From Winogradskyella forsetii (GTDB lineage Bacteria > Bacteroidota > Bacteroidia > Flavobacteriales > Flavobacteriaceae): 64,000 nucleotides of DNA. The notes below the pieces were generated by a model, which worked only from the letters and a program-made list of their open reading frames with translations, searched no databases and had not been told where the DNA came from. The DNA lies in NCBI RefSeq assembly GCF_013394595.1, contig NZ_CP053348.1, positions 1,178,001-1,242,000 on the forward strand, read 5' to 3'. The position numbers and the translations under genes were made by a program. Position 1 is the stretch's first letter, and every line of letters starts with the position of its first letter. Shown here in pieces: positions 23,507 through 34,555 of this stretch.

Positions 23507-25390
23507 TTAAAGCGTTAAAATAAATTCCTGTAAAGAATCTTCAGTAGATAAGTCGAGTTTCTTGCGAAGTCTGTATCGCGCTTTTTTAATCCCATCGTTT
23601 GAAATGTTCAAAATATTGGCGATTTCCTTTGAAGATAAATTCATTTTTAAAAGGGACATCAAGCGCAAATCATTTGAGGTGATTTTAGGAAATTGTTCTT
23701 GTGCTTTTGCATTAAACCCCTTATGCACGTCTTCAAAATATTTGCTGAAATTTTCCCAATTGTTATCATCCTTTAAATCAAAATTAATAGTTTGTATGAG
23801 CGTTTGGTAACCTCGATCTGCTTTGGCTTCCTTTTTAAATACCTTGGCTTTTTGTTTAATATCGTTAAGAACTTCGTTCTTTTTGGCGAGATGCAAGGCG
23901 TGTGTTGTAAGTTCTTTGGTTTTGAATTCCAGTTCGGCTTCAGCCTTTTCCTTGTCTAATTTGTTGCGTTTGTTTTTTTGATAAAATGCGTAAAAAGCAA
24001 TTAAAGCCAAAACCAATCCAAAAGCTAAAAGTAAGCGCTGTAGGTTATTAACCTTACCTTTAATATTCAAAAGCTCAATTTCATTTTTTTGAAGCTGTAT
24101 TTGTTGTTCTTTTTTTTCGGTTTCATAAATCGTTTTTAATTCTTCAATTTGTTGCGTTTTTTTATTTGAAAATATGCTATCCTTGATTTTATGTGATGCT
24201 TTCAAATAATTATTAGCCTCTTCGTGTTCGTTCAGCGTTTCCAGAATTTCAGAACGATACTTATATAAACTTTGTAAATGAGGCAACGCGCCACTTTCTT
24301 TAGTGAGTGCTATGGCTTGATTGTTTTTAATTAAGGCTGCCGATAAATTATTAGTTTGGTAATCAACCTTTGATAAACCATCATAAGCACCAGCCAAGCT
24401 TAATTGTAAATTTTCTTCTTCAGCCAAGGTTTTGGCAGTTAACAAAAGTCCTTCTGCCTTTGCGAAGTTGCCGTCAATTATTTCTAGTTCTGCTAAATTG
24501 TTCATCACATTAGAAAGTGACAACTTATCTTCAACCGCTTCAGAGTTTGTAATTGCCATATTAAATGCTATCCTCGCGTTTTCGTAATCCTTCAAATTTT
24601 GATAGGAAATGCCTAAGGAATTATAAGCGTAGGCCAAATACATTTTTTCGTCTAATTTTTTATAGATTTCAATAGCTTGCTCATAATATGAAATAGAGTT
24701 ATCATGATTTTCCAGTCCTGATTCAATGTCTCCAATTTGTTTGATGACATCTGCTTTTCTGGATTCATGATTTATTTTTTCAAAACATTTTAAAGCTTTC
24801 AAAGCCTCAATCAATGCAATTCTATAATGTCCTTTTTCGATATATCTATTGGCAAGCGCATTGTGTTGTGCGCCAATGAACTTTGTCTTTAAATCGCCTT
24901 CTTCTTCATGATCTTCAATTAAGTTTAAGGTTTCTTTGGTAATGGCAATGGCTTCATCTAGGTTTCCAGTAGATTCTTTGATACTCGCTAAGGAGTGGTT
25001 TATAAAAATCAGGCCTCTGGTGCTATTAATGTCTTTGAAATACGCCTTGGCCTTGTTAAAATAGTACAGCGCAGAATCATTTTCATTCCTATTGCCATAA
25101 TAATCACCAATATGCATATTCCCAGTTGCGATGCCTTTTTTGAAACCTATTTTTTTCGAAATTTCCAGTTCTTTTAAAGCGTAGGTTTTGGCTTCCTCTG
25201 GTTTTGAAAACATAAGTTTTTCATGAAGCTTAGTTAAAATTTTGACCTTTATGGAATCGTCTGCAGTCCTGTTTTTAAGTTCAAGTTTTAAACTGTCAAT
25301 AAGTTTTGTGTTTTGCGCGTTTAGGGCCATTGAAAAAATCAAAATTAAAATTAGTCCTAAGTGTTTCTTATTGTTGAAATTAGAATTCAT
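23507..25390 (-). CDS. TPR-transmembrane-LuxR transcriptional regulator (paralogue 2)
   Basis: A 627-residue protein with the same plan as 11163-12911: signal peptide ('KKHLGLILILIFSMALNAQ'), TPRs over about residues 30-410 ('AYNSLGISYQNLKDYENAR', 'SLAGAYDGLSKVDYQTNNLS'), one membrane helix ('LLLAFGLVLALIAFYAFYQ'), coiled coil, and LuxR-type helix-turn-helix at the C-terminus. The last 110 residues are almost the same as in paralogue 1 ('SNDLRLMSLLKMNLSSKEIA', 'DGIKKARYRLRKKLDLSTED'), while the TPR parts have diverged: the two probably read similar DNA but sense different signals. GGACA site E lies 65 bp upstream of its start. A -7 like box TATATTTA is at 25423-25416. Confidence 0.87.
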   Translation of the reverse strand: MNSNFNNKKHLGLILILIFSMALNAQNTKLIDSLKLELKNRTADDSIKVKILTKLHEKLMFSKPEEAKTYALKELEISKKIGFKKGIATGNMHIGDYYGNRNENDSALYYFNKAKAYFKDINSTRGLIFINHSLASIKESTGNLDEAIAITKETLNLIEDHEEEGDLKTKFIGAQHNALANRYIEKGHYRIALIEALKALKCFEKINHESRKADVIKQIGDIESGLENHDNSISYYEQAIEIYKKLDEKMYLAYAYNSLGISYQNLKDYENARIAFNMAITNSEAVEDKLSLSNVMNNLAELEIIDGNFAKAEGLLLTAKTLAEEENLQLSLAGAYDGLSKVDYQTNNLSAALIKNNQAIALTKESGALPHLQSLYKYRSEILETLNEHEEANNYLKASHKIKDSIFSNKKTQQIEELKTIYETEKKEQQIQLQKNEIELLNIKGKVNNLQRLLLAFGLVLALIAFYAFYQKNKRNKLDKEKAEAELEFKTKELTTHALHLAKKNEVLNDIKQKAKVFKKEAKADRGYQTLIQTINFDLKDDNNWENFSKYFEDVHKGFNAKAQEQFPKITSNDLRLMSLLKMNLSSKEIANILNISNDGIKKARYRLRKKLDLSTEDSLQEFILTL

Positions 25391-25455
25391 TATGATAAAA
25401 CTTTAGTTGATGATATAAATATAAGAATTTCGGCAAAGGGTTCAGAATTTAGGTG

Positions 25456-25473
25456 CCGGACAAAAGGCGGACA
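25456..25473. promoter_or_regulatory. GGACA tandem site E
   Basis: CCGGACA-AAAG-GCGGACA, period 11 bp, in the gap between the second regulator (start 25390) and guaA (start 25580). It could mean autoregulation of the regulator. Confidence 0.6.
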
Positions 25474-25568
25474 TTCTTGAAATAATGTTTTTTTACGGTA
25501 AATTTCAAATGTTTAGAAGAAAAATCAAAAATCACAAATCGTAAATCGTAAATCTCAAAATCAATTGC

Positions 25569-25576
25569 TATTTTTG
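25569..25576 (+). promoter_or_regulatory. guaA -7 promoter box TATTTTTG
   Basis: Exact TAnnTTTG match ending 3 bp before the ATG at 25580, which implies a transcript with almost no leader. The same layout is seen for the MATE gene. Confidence 0.6.
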
Positions 25577-25579
25577 CAC

Positions 25580-27115
25580 ATGCAACACAACAAAGTCCTA
25601 ATTTTAGATTTCGGATCGCAATACACACAGCTTATTGCACGCAGAGTTAGAGAGTTAAATATCTATTGCGAAATCCATCCCTTCAATAAAATTCCAACAG
25701 ATTCAGACAGTTTTAAAGCGGTCATTTTATCGGGTAGCCCAAATTCCGTAAGAGGAGAAGATGTGCTTCATCCTAATTTAGATGAAATTCGAGGAAAAAA
25801 ACCAATGCTAGCCGTTTGTTACGGCGCACAATATTTGGCACATTTTTCTGGTGGAAAGGTTGCAGAATCGAGTACAAGGGAATATGGAAGGGCCAATTTA
25901 AGTTTTGTAAAATCTGAGGATGATTTCTTTGAAAACATCCATGAAGGCAGCCAAGTTTGGATGAGCCATAGTGATACCATAAAAAAACTACCAACCAATG
26001 CGGTGCTTTTAGCAAGTACCACTGATGTTGAAAATGCAGCCTATAAAATTGAAAATGAGCAAACTTATGCCATTCAATTTCATCCCGAAGTTTATCATAC
26101 AACTGATGGCGCACAATTATTAAAGAACTTTTTAGTTAAGATAGCAGAGGTGGAACAAGATTGGACACCACAATCTTTTGTTGAAGAAACCGTTGATGAT
26201 TTGAAAGCTAAACTTGGCAATGATAAAGTTGTTCTCGGTTTATCTGGAGGCGTAGATTCATCGGTTGCTGCTATGTTGCTTCATAAAGCGATTGGTAAAA
26301 ACCTCTATTGCATCTTTGTAAATAACGGACTCTTACGAAAAAATGAGTTTGAAGATGTCCTTACGCAATACGAAGGCATGGGATTGAACGTTAAAGGTGT
26401 AGATGCTTCGGCACGCTTTTTGGATGCTTTAAAAGGACTGAGTGATCCCGAGCTGAAAAGAAAAGCGATAGGTAGTGCGTTTATTGAGGTTTTTGATGAT
26501 GAAGCACACGATATTAAAGATGTGAAATGGTTGGCACAAGGCACCATTTATCCAGATGTCATAGAAAGTGTGTCGGCAACTGGTGGTCCAAGTGCCACCA
26601 TTAAAAGTCATCATAATGTCGGTGGCTTACCAGATTTTATGAAGCTGAAAGTCGTAGAACCACTAAAAGCTTTGTTTAAAGATGAAGTAAGACGTGTAGG
26701 TGCTTCCATGAATATGGACAAACAATTATTGGGCCGTCATCCATTTCCGGGACCTGGATTAGCCATTCGGATTCTTGGTGATATAACTGCGGAGAAAGTC
26801 CGTATTTTACAAGAGGTCGATTTTGTGTTTATCAATAATTTACGTTCATGGAATTTGTACGATAAAGTTTGGCAGGCAGGTGCCATGTTATTACCTGTAA
26901 ATAGCGTCGGAGTGATGGGCGATGAACGTACTTACGAAAAATGTGTAGCTTTACGAGCTGTGGAAAGTACAGATGGAATGACCGCGGATTGGGTAAATTT
27001 ACCGTATGAGTTTTTGCAAAAAACCTCTAACGAAATTATAAATAAAGTAAAAGGTGTGAATAGAGTTGTTTATGATATCAGTTCCAAGCCACCAGCTACT
27101 ATTGAATGGGAATAA
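25580..27115 (+). CDS. guaA: GMP synthase (glutamine-hydrolysing)
   Basis: 511 residues from ATG 25580 (an in-frame TTG at 25565 lies in the promoter and is rejected). The N-terminal glutamine amidotransferase domain has nucleophile Cys80 in [10 protein letters not shown] and the His/Glu pair in FHPEVYHT (168, 170). The ATP-pyrophosphatase domain follows with PP-loop LSGGVDSSV (about 220-228), and the C-terminal dimerisation domain ends '[14 protein letters not shown]', the universal GuaA terminus. It converts XMP to GMP using glutamine and ATP in the cytoplasm. All catalytic residues are present. Confidence 0.97.
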   Translation: MQHNKVLILDFGSQYTQLIARRVRELNIYCEIHPFNKIPTDSDSFKAVILSGSPNSVRGEDVLHPNLDEIRGKKPMLAVCYGAQYLAHFSGGKVAESSTREYGRANLSFVKSEDDFFENIHEGSQVWMSHSDTIKKLPTNAVLLASTTDVENAAYKIENEQTYAIQFHPEVYHTTDGAQLLKNFLVKIAEVEQDWTPQSFVEETVDDLKAKLGNDKVVLGLSGGVDSSVAAMLLHKAIGKNLYCIFVNNGLLRKNEFEDVLTQYEGMGLNVKGVDASARFLDALKGLSDPELKRKAIGSAFIEVFDDEAHDIKDVKWLAQGTIYPDVIESVSATGGPSATIKSHHNVGGLPDFMKLKVVEPLKALFKDEVRRVGASMNMDKQLLGRHPFPGPGLAIRILGDITAEKVRILQEVDFVFINNLRSWNLYDKVWQAGAMLLPVNSVGVMGDERTYEKCVALRAVESTDGMTADWVNLPYEFLQKTSNEIINKVKGVNRVVYDISSKPPATIEWE

Positions 27116-27178
27116 AAAAGTTGGCAGTGTTCAGGCCGTATTCATTAAAAAAAGAATTGAGTCGCTAAGCGCTGGTCG

Positions 27179-27195
27179 CTGAGCGTAGTCGAAGT
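27179..27195. repeat. Dispersed repeat CTGAGCGTAGTCGAAGT, copy 1 after guaA
   Basis: Inverted copy of the 17-mer at 8724-8740, in the guaA-LysM gap (27116-27307), which otherwise shows no gene. Confidence 0.85.
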
Positions 27196-27265
27196 GACAT
27201 GTTAATCGAAGTGAACAGTTTTTAGTCGCAGTTAATAATTAAAAATAGAAAAGTGAATTTGGACA

Positions 27266-27282
27266 CTGAGCGTAGTCGAAGT
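27266..27282. repeat. Dispersed repeat CTGAGCGTAGTCGAAGT, copy 2 after guaA
   Basis: Second direct copy, 87 bp after the first, with the same context GA/CACTGAGCG...GAAGTG. Confidence 0.85.
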
Positions 27283-27307
27283 GCCTCATTACAGTAATTT
27301 ATAATAC

Positions 27308-29215
27308 ATGAAAAACATCTTAACCATCATACTAATCGCTTTTACAATGGGCTTAAGTGCCCAGAATTATATTGAGCATACGGTAGAACCAGGTGAAACC
27401 ATTCAAACTATTGCCAAACAATATTTGGTTACACCGCATGATATTTATGCATTAAATCCGGATGCCAAGCGGAAATTTCAGCCGAATACGGTTTTAATCA
27501 TTCCGAATTCTAAAGTGAAGAATGATGACATCGTAGAGGACAGAAGAGAGCTTATTGGTTATAAAAATCATAAGGTAAGGCGGAAAGAGACTTTATATGG
27601 CTTGGCTCAAGAGCACAATGTTTCTGAAGAGGAAATTAAGAAGGCCAATCGCTTTCTATATTCAGAAAATCTCAAAAAAGGCGATAAGATTAGAATTCCA
27701 AGATATAGAACTGTAGTTTCCAAACAAACCTTGAGTAATACCATAAAAAAATATACGGTTCAACCCAAAGAAGGGAAATGGCGAATCGCCTATAAGTTCG
27801 GAATTTCAGTATCGGAATTAGAGGCTTTAAATCCTTTTATGAACGAGACCATTCAGCCAGGTGACGAGCTGAACGTACCAAATATTAAAGATCAAGAAGA
27901 AAAAGCGATTGACACTACGTTTAGTTATTATGAAGTGTTACCAAAAGAAGGTTTTTACAGATTAAAAGTGAAATTGAACTTAACACAAGAACAGTTAGAG
28001 CAATTAAATCCAGAATTAAAAGAAACTGGATTAAAAGCAGGAATGGTTCTAAAAGTGCCAGAAAGTGTTGATACATTAGGCAGTTTAACAACTGTTGAAA
28101 CTACCAATTTAAGAAGCAGCTTAACTAACTTTAAAACAAAAAAACTGGCGTTGATGATGCCATATCGTCTCGATAGAATTGATGTGGATGCCGTTGAGGA
28201 AACTAAAAATAAAATTAAAGAAGATAGGCGATTATCTGTTGTGTTGGATTTTCATGTTGGTGTGATGATGGCTTTAGATTCCGCTAAACAATTAGGAATT
28301 TCGACCGATTTAAAGGTGTTGGATACACGGTATCATGTTTCGGCCACTAGTGAATTATTGGACGATAATGATTTTTCAGACTATGATGCGGTTATTGGAC
28401 CTATGGAAGAAAAGAGTTTCAATCGCGTCGCGCTGGCCTTAAGATCAGATAATGTTCCGGTTATTGCGGCCATGAATAAACCAAAGGAAGTCTACAGTAA
28501 TGTGTTTCAAACCATCCCGGAAGAAAAATTATTACGCAAAGCGATGATCGATTTTGTAAAAACGGATAGTTTAAAAACAAGGGTTGTTATTATTTCGGAC
28601 CGAGCACATAAAACGACCAGTGAAGCTTTGCAGAAAGAGTTTCCTAATTCGAAACTGATTCTGTCTAGAATGGATAAAAAAGATAAAACGAAAGATGCCC
28701 ATTTTATTTATCATGCCGATTTACAGAACGTATTTGCAGCTGGTAAAACTTATGTATTTTTAGAAACCGATAATAATGCTTTTGTGTCTAGTGTTATCAG
28801 TATGCTCAATGGATTGGTAATTGAGAAAACGGAAATTATTTTGGCAACAACGGATAAAAATAGAGCTTTTGAAGGGAAGGATATAGACAATAATAATTTG
28901 TCTAATTTAAAGTTTCACTATCCATCAATTCACAAGGATTTCGACGAAACTAAGGCCAATGGTTTTGTCAACGCTTATCGTGAGGAATACGGCGTATCGC
29001 CAAGTAAATATGTGTCTCGTGGCTTTGATATTACTTTAGATCTTTTAATGCGTTTGGCTTCAGCTGAAGATTTATATGGTGCATCATTGGAAACGATTGA
29101 AACGGAATACGTAGAGAATAAGTTTCGATACAATAAAGATCTTTTTGGCGGTTACGTAAATCAAGCTGTTTATGTTGTGAAATTTGATGATTTACGAATT
29201 GTCAATGCGAATTGA
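27308..29215 (+). CDS. LysM-repeat periplasmic protein with type 1 periplasmic-binding fold
   Basis: A 635-residue exported protein (signal MKNILTIILIAFTMGLSAQ). Four LysM-type units lie at about 21-66, 86-131, 147-190 and 207-251, each ending in 'L-x-I/V-P'; the first two are closest to the consensus. The remaining 350 residues ('LALMMPYRLDRIDVD', 'LDFHVGVMMALDSAKQLG', 'DYDAVIGPMEEKSFNRVAL') resemble a type 1 periplasmic binding fold, as in the amino-acid ABC substrate-binding or LpoA-like proteins. The combination suggests a peptidoglycan-bound envelope sensor or cofactor of wall synthesis. Conserved in Flavobacteriaceae, often near guaA, as here (192 bp apart). Confidence 0.82.
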   Translation: MKNILTIILIAFTMGLSAQNYIEHTVEPGETIQTIAKQYLVTPHDIYALNPDAKRKFQPNTVLIIPNSKVKNDDIVEDRRELIGYKNHKVRRKETLYGLAQEHNVSEEEIKKANRFLYSENLKKGDKIRIPRYRTVVSKQTLSNTIKKYTVQPKEGKWRIAYKFGISVSELEALNPFMNETIQPGDELNVPNIKDQEEKAIDTTFSYYEVLPKEGFYRLKVKLNLTQEQLEQLNPELKETGLKAGMVLKVPESVDTLGSLTTVETTNLRSSLTNFKTKKLALMMPYRLDRIDVDAVEETKNKIKEDRRLSVVLDFHVGVMMALDSAKQLGISTDLKVLDTRYHVSATSELLDDNDFSDYDAVIGPMEEKSFNRVALALRSDNVPVIAAMNKPKEVYSNVFQTIPEEKLLRKAMIDFVKTDSLKTRVVIISDRAHKTTSEALQKEFPNSKLILSRMDKKDKTKDAHFIYHADLQNVFAAGKTYVFLETDNNAFVSSVISMLNGLVIEKTEIILATTDKNRAFEGKDIDNNNLSNLKFHYPSIHKDFDETKANGFVNAYREEYGVSPSKYVSRGFDITLDLLMRLASAEDLYGASLETIETEYVENKFRYNKDLFGGYVNQAVYVVKFDDLRIVNAN

Positions 29216-29324
29216 TAGGTTTGGAAATGTTATTTAAGGTTGGTTTTTTGGTCTTATAGCGTAATTTTTATTCCTAAAAAGAAAAAGATGATACATTTAA
29301 AATCATTTTATAAATGTTTACCCC

Positions 29325-29861
29325 TTGAAAAATCTACTTATTATTTTAACCTTATTTTACGTAGGAAGTGTTTCTAACGACCAAACCATGGTTTGGGATG
29401 AAACAACGAAGCTTACATGGGCAGATTTTAAAGCCGATCCTGATTTGGAATCGGATGCCGTTGCTTTAACAGCATCTGGAATTACATTTGGCTATTCCGT
29501 AAGAACATCTGAAGAAAGAATCGTCGATTTTTCTGCAACTGTCGAGGCTCAATTTTACCCAAATAAATCATGGTATTTAAAAGAAAAGGGGAATGCCCAC
29601 ATATTGGCTCACGAACAATTGCACTTTGATATCACCGAACTCTACGCACGTCAATTTAGACAACATTTAACACAGCTTAAAGCGAATCAAAATGTAAAAA
29701 AGCAGATGAATAAACTTCATGTTGCTATTAACGAAGCCGTTAATGAAACCCAAAAGCGATACGATAAAGAGACCAACCATTCTATGAATATAGAGAAGCA
29801 AAAAGAATGGGAAGCGTTTATTGCAAAGGAGCTTAAAAGTTTAGATGAATTTAAGTCATAA
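29325..29861 (+). CDS. DUF922 putative metallopeptidase, secreted
   Basis: A 178-residue protein whose start is TTG at 29325; the nearby ATG at 29314 is out of frame, and the TTG begins a signal peptide (MKNLLIILTLFYVGSVS). 'WADFKADPDLESDAVALTASGI' is the N-terminal DUF922 segment and HEQLHFDITELYARQ (about residues 97-111) is its zinc-binding HExxH-like motif (HEQLH, followed by Glu). DUF922 proteins are predicted secreted metalloproteases of unknown substrate. It is 109 bp downstream of the LysM gene and may belong to the same transcript. Confidence 0.8.
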   Translation: MKNLLIILTLFYVGSVSNDQTMVWDETTKLTWADFKADPDLESDAVALTASGITFGYSVRTSEERIVDFSATVEAQFYPNKSWYLKEKGNAHILAHEQLHFDITELYARQFRQHLTQLKANQNVKKQMNKLHVAINEAVNETQKRYDKETNHSMNIEKQKEWEAFIAKELKSLDEFKS

Positions 29862-29935
29862 ATGTCTTCCTATTGACAAGCTCAAGACAAGCTTCAGCAG
29901 GAATCTCTTTTGAACATCCATAATACACAATCAAA

Positions 29936-30163
29936 ATGGAATTAGACGGCACAGTTTTAATTGAATTGGCACACTACAAAATGCCTTTTGGTAAATATAA
30001 AGACCAATATTTGATTGATATCCCTGAACATTACTACATCTGGTTTCAACAAAAAGGATTTCCAGAAGGCAAACTCGGTCGCATGATGGCACAAATGTGT
30101 GATATTAAAATCAATGGTTTGGAAGAATTGATTTATACGATTCGTCGGGATTTTCGGAAATAA
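29936..30163 (+). CDS. DUF3820 family protein
   Basis: A 75-residue cytoplasmic protein with the DUF3820 signature 'YKMPFGKYKDQYLIDIPEHYYIWF' in two parts (FGKYK at 19-23; IPEHYYIWF at 29-37). The family is widespread, often labelled 'putative quorum-sensing-regulated virulence factor', but without a known biochemical activity. The 74 bp before it contain a short repeat-like stretch (29881-29915, CAAGCTCAAGACAAGCTTCAG). Confidence 0.85.
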   Translation: MELDGTVLIELAHYKMPFGKYKDQYLIDIPEHYYIWFQQKGFPEGKLGRMMAQMCDIKINGLEELIYTIRRDFRK

Positions 30164-32106
<1,943 letters not shown>

Positions 32107-32241
32107 TATGCCACTTTGGCGCAAATGAAGTTTTGGTTAACTATTTGATTTAGCCAATTGTTACTTTATTAGGATCTGTGAGGTTAGATACTGAAACGAG
32201 TTCAGCATACAAAAATCTGACAGGTCTAAAACTGAAAATAA

Positions 32242-34149
32242 ATGGAAGAAAAGAAATTAGACATTAAATCTATAATAGGTTTTGTCCTCATATTCGGAAT
32301 TTTGGTATTTATGATGTACCAAAATCAACCAACACCAGAGGAACTTGAAGCTCAGAAAAAAGCAGAGCAGGAGCAAGTTGAAGCCGAAAAGAAGGAAACT
32401 AAGCAAGATGAACCCTTGGTTACCACTTCAGATGACTATACAATTACACAATCCTTAGACTCCACACAACAGGTTGTACGTCAAAATAAATTAGGCACTT
32501 TTGCCTATGCCGCAACCTTACCAGGAAAAGATATAACAACCGTACAAACCGATGTTTTTGAACTTAAGTTTAGTCGGATTGGTGGTCATTTGGCACAGGT
32601 TAAATTGAAGAACTTCGTAGATTATGATTCTGTTCCTATTTATTTGGTAAAGGATAATAACAGTGCATTCAACATTACATTTGGTACGTCGGACAACCGT
32701 ACATATAATACACAGGATTTACCTTTTCAACCAAGTGTAACAAAAAGTGGAGCAAACACAGTTGTTTCCATGAAATTTAAGGCTTCCGAGAACGCATTTT
32801 TGGAATACCGTTACGAGTTGAAACCTGATAATTATATGATTGATTTTTCAATCAGATCACAAGGTTTAAGTGGTGTGTTTAATACGTCTCAACCTGTAAC
32901 ATTAGACTGGAAACAAAAAGGGATTCGTCACGCAAAAAGCATTAGTTACGAAAACCGTTATACCAGATTAACCTACATGCACGATGATGGAAAGGTTGAT
33001 AAATTATCACAAGGTGGCGACGATGAGGAGACTGCCGAAGATGTAGAATGGTTATCTTACAGACAGTTCTTTTTCAGTTCTATTTTAGTTTCAAATGATA
33101 GCCCGTTTAAAAATGTGGCAATGACCTCCAAAGATTTAGTAGAGGATGACGAAATAGATACGCTTTACACAAAAACATACTCTTCTAAGTTTCCATTGGC
33201 GTATAATGGAGGCGAATTAAGTAAAAATTTGGGCTTGTATTATGGCCCGACAAAAGCAGAGGTTTTAAAAACATATGATAAAGGTTTAGACGAGAGTATT
33301 CCGTTTGGTTGGGGAATTTTCGGTTGGATAAACAAAATTATATTTATTCCTTTATTTGGGTTTTTAATTCAGTATTTACCGCATGGAATTGCAATTATAG
33401 TGATGACCATTATGGTTAAAATATTATTGTCTTTTGTACAATACAAGCAATTCTTGTCCCAAGCGAAGATGAAAATCTTAAAGCCGGAACTGGATGCGGT
33501 TAGAGAAAAGTATAAGGACAATAAGTTAAAAGCACAACAAGAGACAATGGCCATCCAGAGTAGAGCTGGCGCAAGCCCATTAAGTGGCTGTTTACCAGGT
33601 CTAATGCAGATTCCTGTGTTTTATGCTTTGTTTCAATTTTTTCCAACGGCTTTTGATTTAAGACAAAAAAGTTTCCTTTGGGCAGACGATTTAAGTTCCT
33701 ATGATTCTATTTACGAATTGCCGTTTCCTATTCCATTATATGGAGACCACGTGGCCTTGTTTCCAATATTAGCAGCCATTGCTATTTTCTTCTATATGAA
33801 AATGACTACTGGTCAGCAGGTAGCAACGCAACCAACACAGGAAGGGATGCCAGATATGGCGAAAATGATGAAGTATATGATTTACTTCTCGCCAATTTTA
33901 ATGTTAGTATTCTTTAACAACTATGCCTCTGGTTTAAGTTTGTATTACTTTATTTCTAACTTAATTAGTATTGGAATAATGTTGGTCATTAAGAACTACA
34001 TTATTGATGAAGATAAAGTACTGGCTAAAATTGAAGTCAGTAAAACAAAGCCTAAGAAACAAAATAAGTTTCAGAAGAAAATGGCTGAGATGATGGAGCA
34101 AGCAGAAGCACAGAAGCAAGCTCAACAAAAAGGGAAGAAGAAGAAATAA
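32242..34149 (+). CDS. yidC: Membrane protein insertase YidC
   Basis: A 635-residue inner-membrane protein. An N-terminal membrane helix ('IIGFVLIFGILVFMMYQ', 10-26) precedes a large periplasmic beta domain (about 60-355), as in Gram-negative YidC; the core of five helices starts at about 370 ('ILSFVQYKQFLSQAKMKIL', 'SPLSGCLPGLMQIPVFYALF', 'FSPILMLVFFNNYASGLSLY'). The Lys/Gln-rich tail (about 590-635) is typical of the phylum and may contact ribosomes. It inserts and folds membrane proteins with or without SecYEG. A strong terminator follows at 34184. Confidence 0.96.
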   Translation: MEEKKLDIKSIIGFVLIFGILVFMMYQNQPTPEELEAQKKAEQEQVEAEKKETKQDEPLVTTSDDYTITQSLDSTQQVVRQNKLGTFAYAATLPGKDITTVQTDVFELKFSRIGGHLAQVKLKNFVDYDSVPIYLVKDNNSAFNITFGTSDNRTYNTQDLPFQPSVTKSGANTVVSMKFKASENAFLEYRYELKPDNYMIDFSIRSQGLSGVFNTSQPVTLDWKQKGIRHAKSISYENRYTRLTYMHDDGKVDKLSQGGDDEETAEDVEWLSYRQFFFSSILVSNDSPFKNVAMTSKDLVEDDEIDTLYTKTYSSKFPLAYNGGELSKNLGLYYGPTKAEVLKTYDKGLDESIPFGWGIFGWINKIIFIPLFGFLIQYLPHGIAIIVMTIMVKILLSFVQYKQFLSQAKMKILKPELDAVREKYKDNKLKAQQETMAIQSRAGASPLSGCLPGLMQIPVFYALFQFFPTAFDLRQKSFLWADDLSSYDSIYELPFPIPLYGDHVALFPILAAIAIFFYMKMTTGQQVATQPTQEGMPDMAKMMKYMIYFSPILMLVFFNNYASGLSLYYFISNLISIGIMLVIKNYIIDEDKVLAKIEVSKTKPKKQNKFQKKMAEMMEQAEAQKQAQQKGKKKK

Positions 34150-34183
34150 GACCTTGCTTTGAAATAAGATTATCATCTAAATG

Positions 34184-34212
34184 AGCCTTAGTTAACTACT
34201 AAGGCTTTTTTT
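34184..34212 (+). terminator. Intrinsic terminator after yidC
   Basis: Stem AGCCTTAGT/ACTAAGGCT (9 bp, 5-nt loop) followed by a run of seven T, 35 bp after the yidC stop. Confidence 0.9.
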
Positions 34213-34465
34213 ATGTCTTGATGATGCTTATAATTTATAAATTAAACTTTTATTAAAGAGGAAATAAGGATGATTCTAGAAAATATAGAAGCTCATTTCC
34301 TCAATCAAGTTGCTATGCCGTTGATGAAAAGATTACCAATTATGGGGTGGTGTAAATAGGATGATTTATGTTTAATAAGTGCGATATTCAAAATGATAGA
34401 CTTTGATTTAAAATAGGCTTCAAACTATTGGAACTATTGAAGATTTATCCAAATTACAAGAATAA
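34213..34465. other. Non-coding remainder between yidC terminator and fasciclin terminator
   Basis: Nothing certain. A 29-codon frame (34273-34362, starting MILENIEAHF and preceded by an A/G-rich AGAGGAAATAAGG) is present; it could be a small peptide or gene remnant, but I cannot support it further. Confidence 0.4.
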
Positions 34466-34500
34466 GAAAAGCCCAAACTTAAAAATAGTTTGAGCTTTTC
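34466..34500 (-). terminator. Terminator hairpin of the fasciclin gene
   Basis: On the minus strand GAAAAGCTCAAACT pairs with AGTTTGGGCTTTTC (one mismatch, 7-nt loop) and is followed by a T-rich stretch, 56 bp after the fasciclin stop. Confidence 0.75.
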
Positions 34501-34555
34501 ACTAACTAAAAATCAACAATTATAAATAAGGTAATCAGCCTTAAATTTTCTTAGT

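Noticed and set aside
34273-34362. 29-codon frame with an A/G-rich leader
   Set aside because: Too short to support without conservation data; mentioned only in the intergenic note.
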